Shown here piece after piece: positions 61,839 to 64,000 of a stretch of 64,000 nt of DNA. Each line of letters opens with the position of its first letter. The stretch's first letter is position 1. The notes beneath the pieces were generated by a model, which was given only the letters and a program-made list of their open reading frames with translations, had not been told where the DNA came from and made no database searches. The stretch is from Streptomyces sp. Mut1 (GTDB taxonomy: Bacteria > Actinomycetota > Actinomycetes > Streptomycetales > Streptomycetaceae): positions 1,302,001-1,366,000 of the forward strand of contig NZ_CP120997.1 of NCBI RefSeq assembly GCF_030719295.1, given 5' to 3'. Made by a program: the position numbers and the translations under genes.

Positions 61839-63167
61839 ATGAGCGGCATCGAGCAGGCGAGGAAGACGGCGGAAGGGCTGGAGCATTCCGCCGGTTTCGG
61901 GAATCAGCACAGTTCGGAGGCGGTGCCCGGAGCGCTGCCGCACGGCCGCAACTCACCGCAGCGCGCCCCGCTGGGGCTCTACGCCGAGCAGCTGAGCGGC
62001 TCCGCCTTCACCGAGCCGCGCGCCCACAACCACCGCACCTGGCTCTACCGCATCCGCCCGTCGGCGGCGCATCCGCCGTTCGTCCGGACCGGCAACGGCG
62101 CCCTGCGCAGCGCCCCGTTCACCGAGACCGTCCCCGACCCCAACCGGCTGCGCTGGGACCCGCTCCCCGAGCCCGCGCCCGGCACGGACTTCCTGTCCGG
62201 CCTGTGGACCCTCGGCGGCAACGGCGACGCGGCGCAGCGCACCGGCATGGCCGTGCACCTCTACCACGCCAACGCGGCCATGACGGACCGGGTGTTCAGC
62301 GACAGCGACGGCGAGCTGCTGATCGTCCCCGAGCACGGCGGCCTGCTGCTCCGCACCGAACTGGGCCTCCTGCGCGCCGAACCCGGCCATGTCGCCCTGA
62401 TCCCGCGCGGTGTCCGCTTCCGCGTCGAGCTGCTCGACGCCACCGCCCGCGGGTACGTCTGCGAGAACTACGGCCGCCCCTTCACCCTCCCGGACCTGGG
62501 CCCGATCGGCGCCAACGGCCTGGCCAACGCCCGGGACTTCCTCGCCCCGGTCGCCGCGTACGAGGACGTGCAGCGCCCGGTCGAGGTGGTCAACAAGTTC
62601 TGCGGCAACCTCTGGTCGGCCACGTACGACCACTCGCCGCTCGATGTCGTCGCCTGGCACGGGAACCACACCCCGTACGTCTACGACCTGCGCCGCTTCA
62701 ATGTGATCGGCTCGGTCAGCTACGACCACCCGGACCCGTCGATCTTCACGGTGCTGACCTCGCCGTCCGACACGCCGGGGCTGGCCGGAGTCGACTTCGT
62801 GGTGTTCGCCCCGCGCTGGCTGGTCGGTGAGGACACCTTCCGCCCGCCCTACTTCCACCGCAACGTGATGAGCGAGTACATGGGCCTGATCGAGGGCGCG
62901 TACGACGCGAAGACGGCCGGGGAGGGCGGTTTCGTACCCGGCGGGGGCTCGCTGCACAACATGATGTCGGCGCACGGTCCGGACCGGGAGACCTTCGACC
63001 GGGCGAGCGCGGCGGAGCTGAAGCCGCAGAAGATCGACGACGGACTGGCCTTCATGTTCGAGACCCGCTGGCCGGTCACCGCGACCGGGCAGGCGGCGGT
63101 GGCGGACCATCTGCAGCAGGGCTACGACGACGTGTGGCAGGGTCTGAGCAGCAACTTCAGGCCATGA
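61839..63167 (+). CDS. hmgA: Homogentisate 1,2-dioxygenase
   Basis: A 442-residue non-haem Fe(II) enzyme from ATG 61839 (CGGGAGCG upstream). It has [16 protein letters not shown] at the N-terminus, [22 protein letters not shown] in the core, and the iron-ligand region [14 protein letters not shown] followed by [15 protein letters not shown] (His, Glu, His ligands). It opens the homogentisate ring to maleylacetoacetate in tyrosine and phenylalanine catabolism. No other tyrosine-catabolism gene is in the window. A GntR regulator follows in the same direction. Confidence 0.96.
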   Translation: MSGIEQARKTAEGLEHSAGFGNQHSSEAVPGALPHGRNSPQRAPLGLYAEQLSGSAFTEPRAHNHRTWLYRIRPSAAHPPFVRTGNGALRSAPFTETVPDPNRLRWDPLPEPAPGTDFLSGLWTLGGNGDAAQRTGMAVHLYHANAAMTDRVFSDSDGELLIVPEHGGLLLRTELGLLRAEPGHVALIPRGVRFRVELLDATARGYVCENYGRPFTLPDLGPIGANGLANARDFLAPVAAYEDVQRPVEVVNKFCGNLWSATYDHSPLDVVAWHGNHTPYVYDLRRFNVIGSVSYDHPDPSIFTVLTSPSDTPGLAGVDFVVFAPRWLVGEDTFRPPYFHRNVMSEYMGLIEGAYDAKTAGEGGFVPGGGSLHNMMSAHGPDRETFDRASAAELKPQKIDDGLAFMFETRWPVTATGQAAVADHLQQGYDDVWQGLSSNFRP

Positions 63168-63210
63168 CGGACCCCGCCCGAGCCGGCGACGACGCATGCA
63201 GGAGAACCAG

Positions 63211-63996
63211 GTGCCGCAGCCCGCTTTGAACACCCCCGCGCCCCGGGACACCGCCTTCGCGCCCGACTCGCTGGTCCTGAACCGCAAACTGCCGCTGTGG
63301 TACCAGGTCTCGCAGTCGCTGCGCGCCTCGATACTGGGCCGCACACCGGACGCCACGCTGCGGCTGCCCACCGAGGAACAGCTCGCCGCGCACTACGGGG
63401 TCAGCGTCCTGACCATGCGCCAGGCGCTCAAGGAGCTGGAGACGGAGGGCCTGATCAGCCGGCACCGGCGGCGCGGCACGTTCATCGAGCCGCGCGCCCG
63501 CCGCGGCTCGCCGGTCCGGCTGCTCGGCTCGATCGACGCGATCGTGGCCCAGCAGTCGGGCGAGCGCAGCACCCTGCTCGACCACGGGCCGGTCCCCGTG
63601 CCGGGCGAGGTCGCTGAGTTCTTCCCGGACTGCGCCGAGGTCGTCGGCTACCGCAGGCTGCGGTGCGAGGAGGCGAGCGGCGAGCCGACCAACTGGGCGC
63701 AGAACTGGGTGCATCCGCAGGTGGCGGCGGGGCTGGACGCGGCCGACCTCGACCGCTGGCCGATGACCAAGGTGCTGCGCGACCGCGTCGGTGTCCCGAT
63801 CTCCCGGATCACCGACACGGTCGAGGCCCGGCTCGCCGACCCGGCCACCGCCGAACTGCTCGACGTCCCGCTGCTGAGCCCGATCCTGTACTACACGGGT
63901 GTCACCTACGACGAGAGCGGGCGGGTGGTCGACGTGGCGCAGATCCGCTACCGGGGCGACCGCTTCTCCTTCTCGGTCACGGTGGAGGCGCACTGA
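63211..63996 (+). CDS. GntR-family regulator with UTRA domain (HutC-like)
   Basis: A 261-residue protein taken from GTG 63211, because AGGAGAACCAG precedes it at ideal spacing; ATG 63196 (266 residues) in the same frame has no ribosome site. The winged helix (LPTEEQLAAHYGVSVLTMRQALKELETEGLISRHRRRGTFIEPR) is followed by a UTRA ligand domain (GYRRLRCEEASGEPTNWAQNWVHP, LSPILYYTGVTYDESGRVVDVAQIRYRGDRF). It lies 43 bp after hmgA in the same direction and may control hmgA in response to an aromatic acid. Confidence 0.9.
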   Translation: MPQPALNTPAPRDTAFAPDSLVLNRKLPLWYQVSQSLRASILGRTPDATLRLPTEEQLAAHYGVSVLTMRQALKELETEGLISRHRRRGTFIEPRARRGSPVRLLGSIDAIVAQQSGERSTLLDHGPVPVPGEVAEFFPDCAEVVGYRRLRCEEASGEPTNWAQNWVHPQVAAGLDAADLDRWPMTKVLRDRVGVPISRITDTVEARLADPATAELLDVPLLSPILYYTGVTYDESGRVVDVAQIRYRGDRFSFSVTVEAH

Positions 63997-64000
63997 CACC

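Overview
The window is chromosomal DNA from a high-GC actinomycete, almost certainly a Streptomyces. Third-codon-position GC is extreme, GTG and TTG starts with GGAG-type ribosome sites are common, genes are joined by ATGA/GTGA overlaps, and there are mycothiol-linked formaldehyde genes, twin-arginine secretion and many TetR, GntR and LysR regulators. About 53 protein genes were identified. I saw no tRNA, rRNA, CRISPR array, integrase or complete insertion sequence, and no gene-free stretch longer than about 300 bases.

Region 1 (1-16977) is the most unusual part. A serine protease/P-loop NTPase (partial) is coupled to a Trypco1-like protein and read leftward. A lone coiled-coil gene follows in the opposite direction. 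Then comes an eight-gene leftward operon (16977 down to 3674) in which nearly every junction is a 4-bp or short overlap: zinc-ribbon protein, TRAFAC-type GTPase, GAP1-like protein, Hsp70-like ATPase without a substrate domain, membrane-anchored vWA protein, radical SAM protein, coiled-coil protein and a tandem CbxX-type AAA+ ATPase. The families match those of predicted NTP-dependent biological conflict or signalling systems known from comparative genomics. The biochemical role is not established.

Region 2 (17210-36631) is metabolic and housekeeping: a GH2 beta-galactosidase behind a LacI-type operator, two tandem paralogous membrane proteins, an RluA pseudouridine synthase, mycothiol-dependent formaldehyde oxidation (MscR plus an MBL hydrolase), a gluconate regulator/kinase/permease set, an ASCH protein, a FUSC exporter, a flavin dehydrogenase, a DMT transporter, a NUDIX hydrolase, paired DUF202 proteins, a quinone-reductase-like MDR and a glucarate-dehydratase relative.

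Region 3 (36786-43296) holds a phosphotransferase and acyl-CoA dehydrogenase pair, a LysR and a TetR regulator, and an acyl-CoA ligase and SDR pair. The two pairs carry the same operator-like sequence, and the gene set resembles a 4-hydroxyacid/levulinate route. The ligase appears frameshifted near its 5' end.

Region 4 (43485-57442) has NamZ-type and penicillin-acylase-type secreted hydrolases, SoxR, a MaoC hydratase with its TetR regulator, an acyl-CoA dehydrogenase/alcohol dehydrogenase/aldehyde dehydrogenase group with another TetR regulator, an orphan MsiK-like ABC ATPase and a further TetR gene. Two of the TetR genes sit beside 16- to 20-base operator-like motifs that recur at a neighbouring catabolic gene, giving small local regulons.

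Region 5 (57484-63996) holds a three-gene envelope operon (beta-helix membrane protein, cupredoxin-like lipoprotein, polytopic membrane protein), homogentisate dioxygenase and a GntR/UTRA regulator.

Two copies of a structured inverted-repeat element (2513-2609 and 34150-34324) share a backbone, but their stem sequences co-vary. Related termini flank the FUSC gene.
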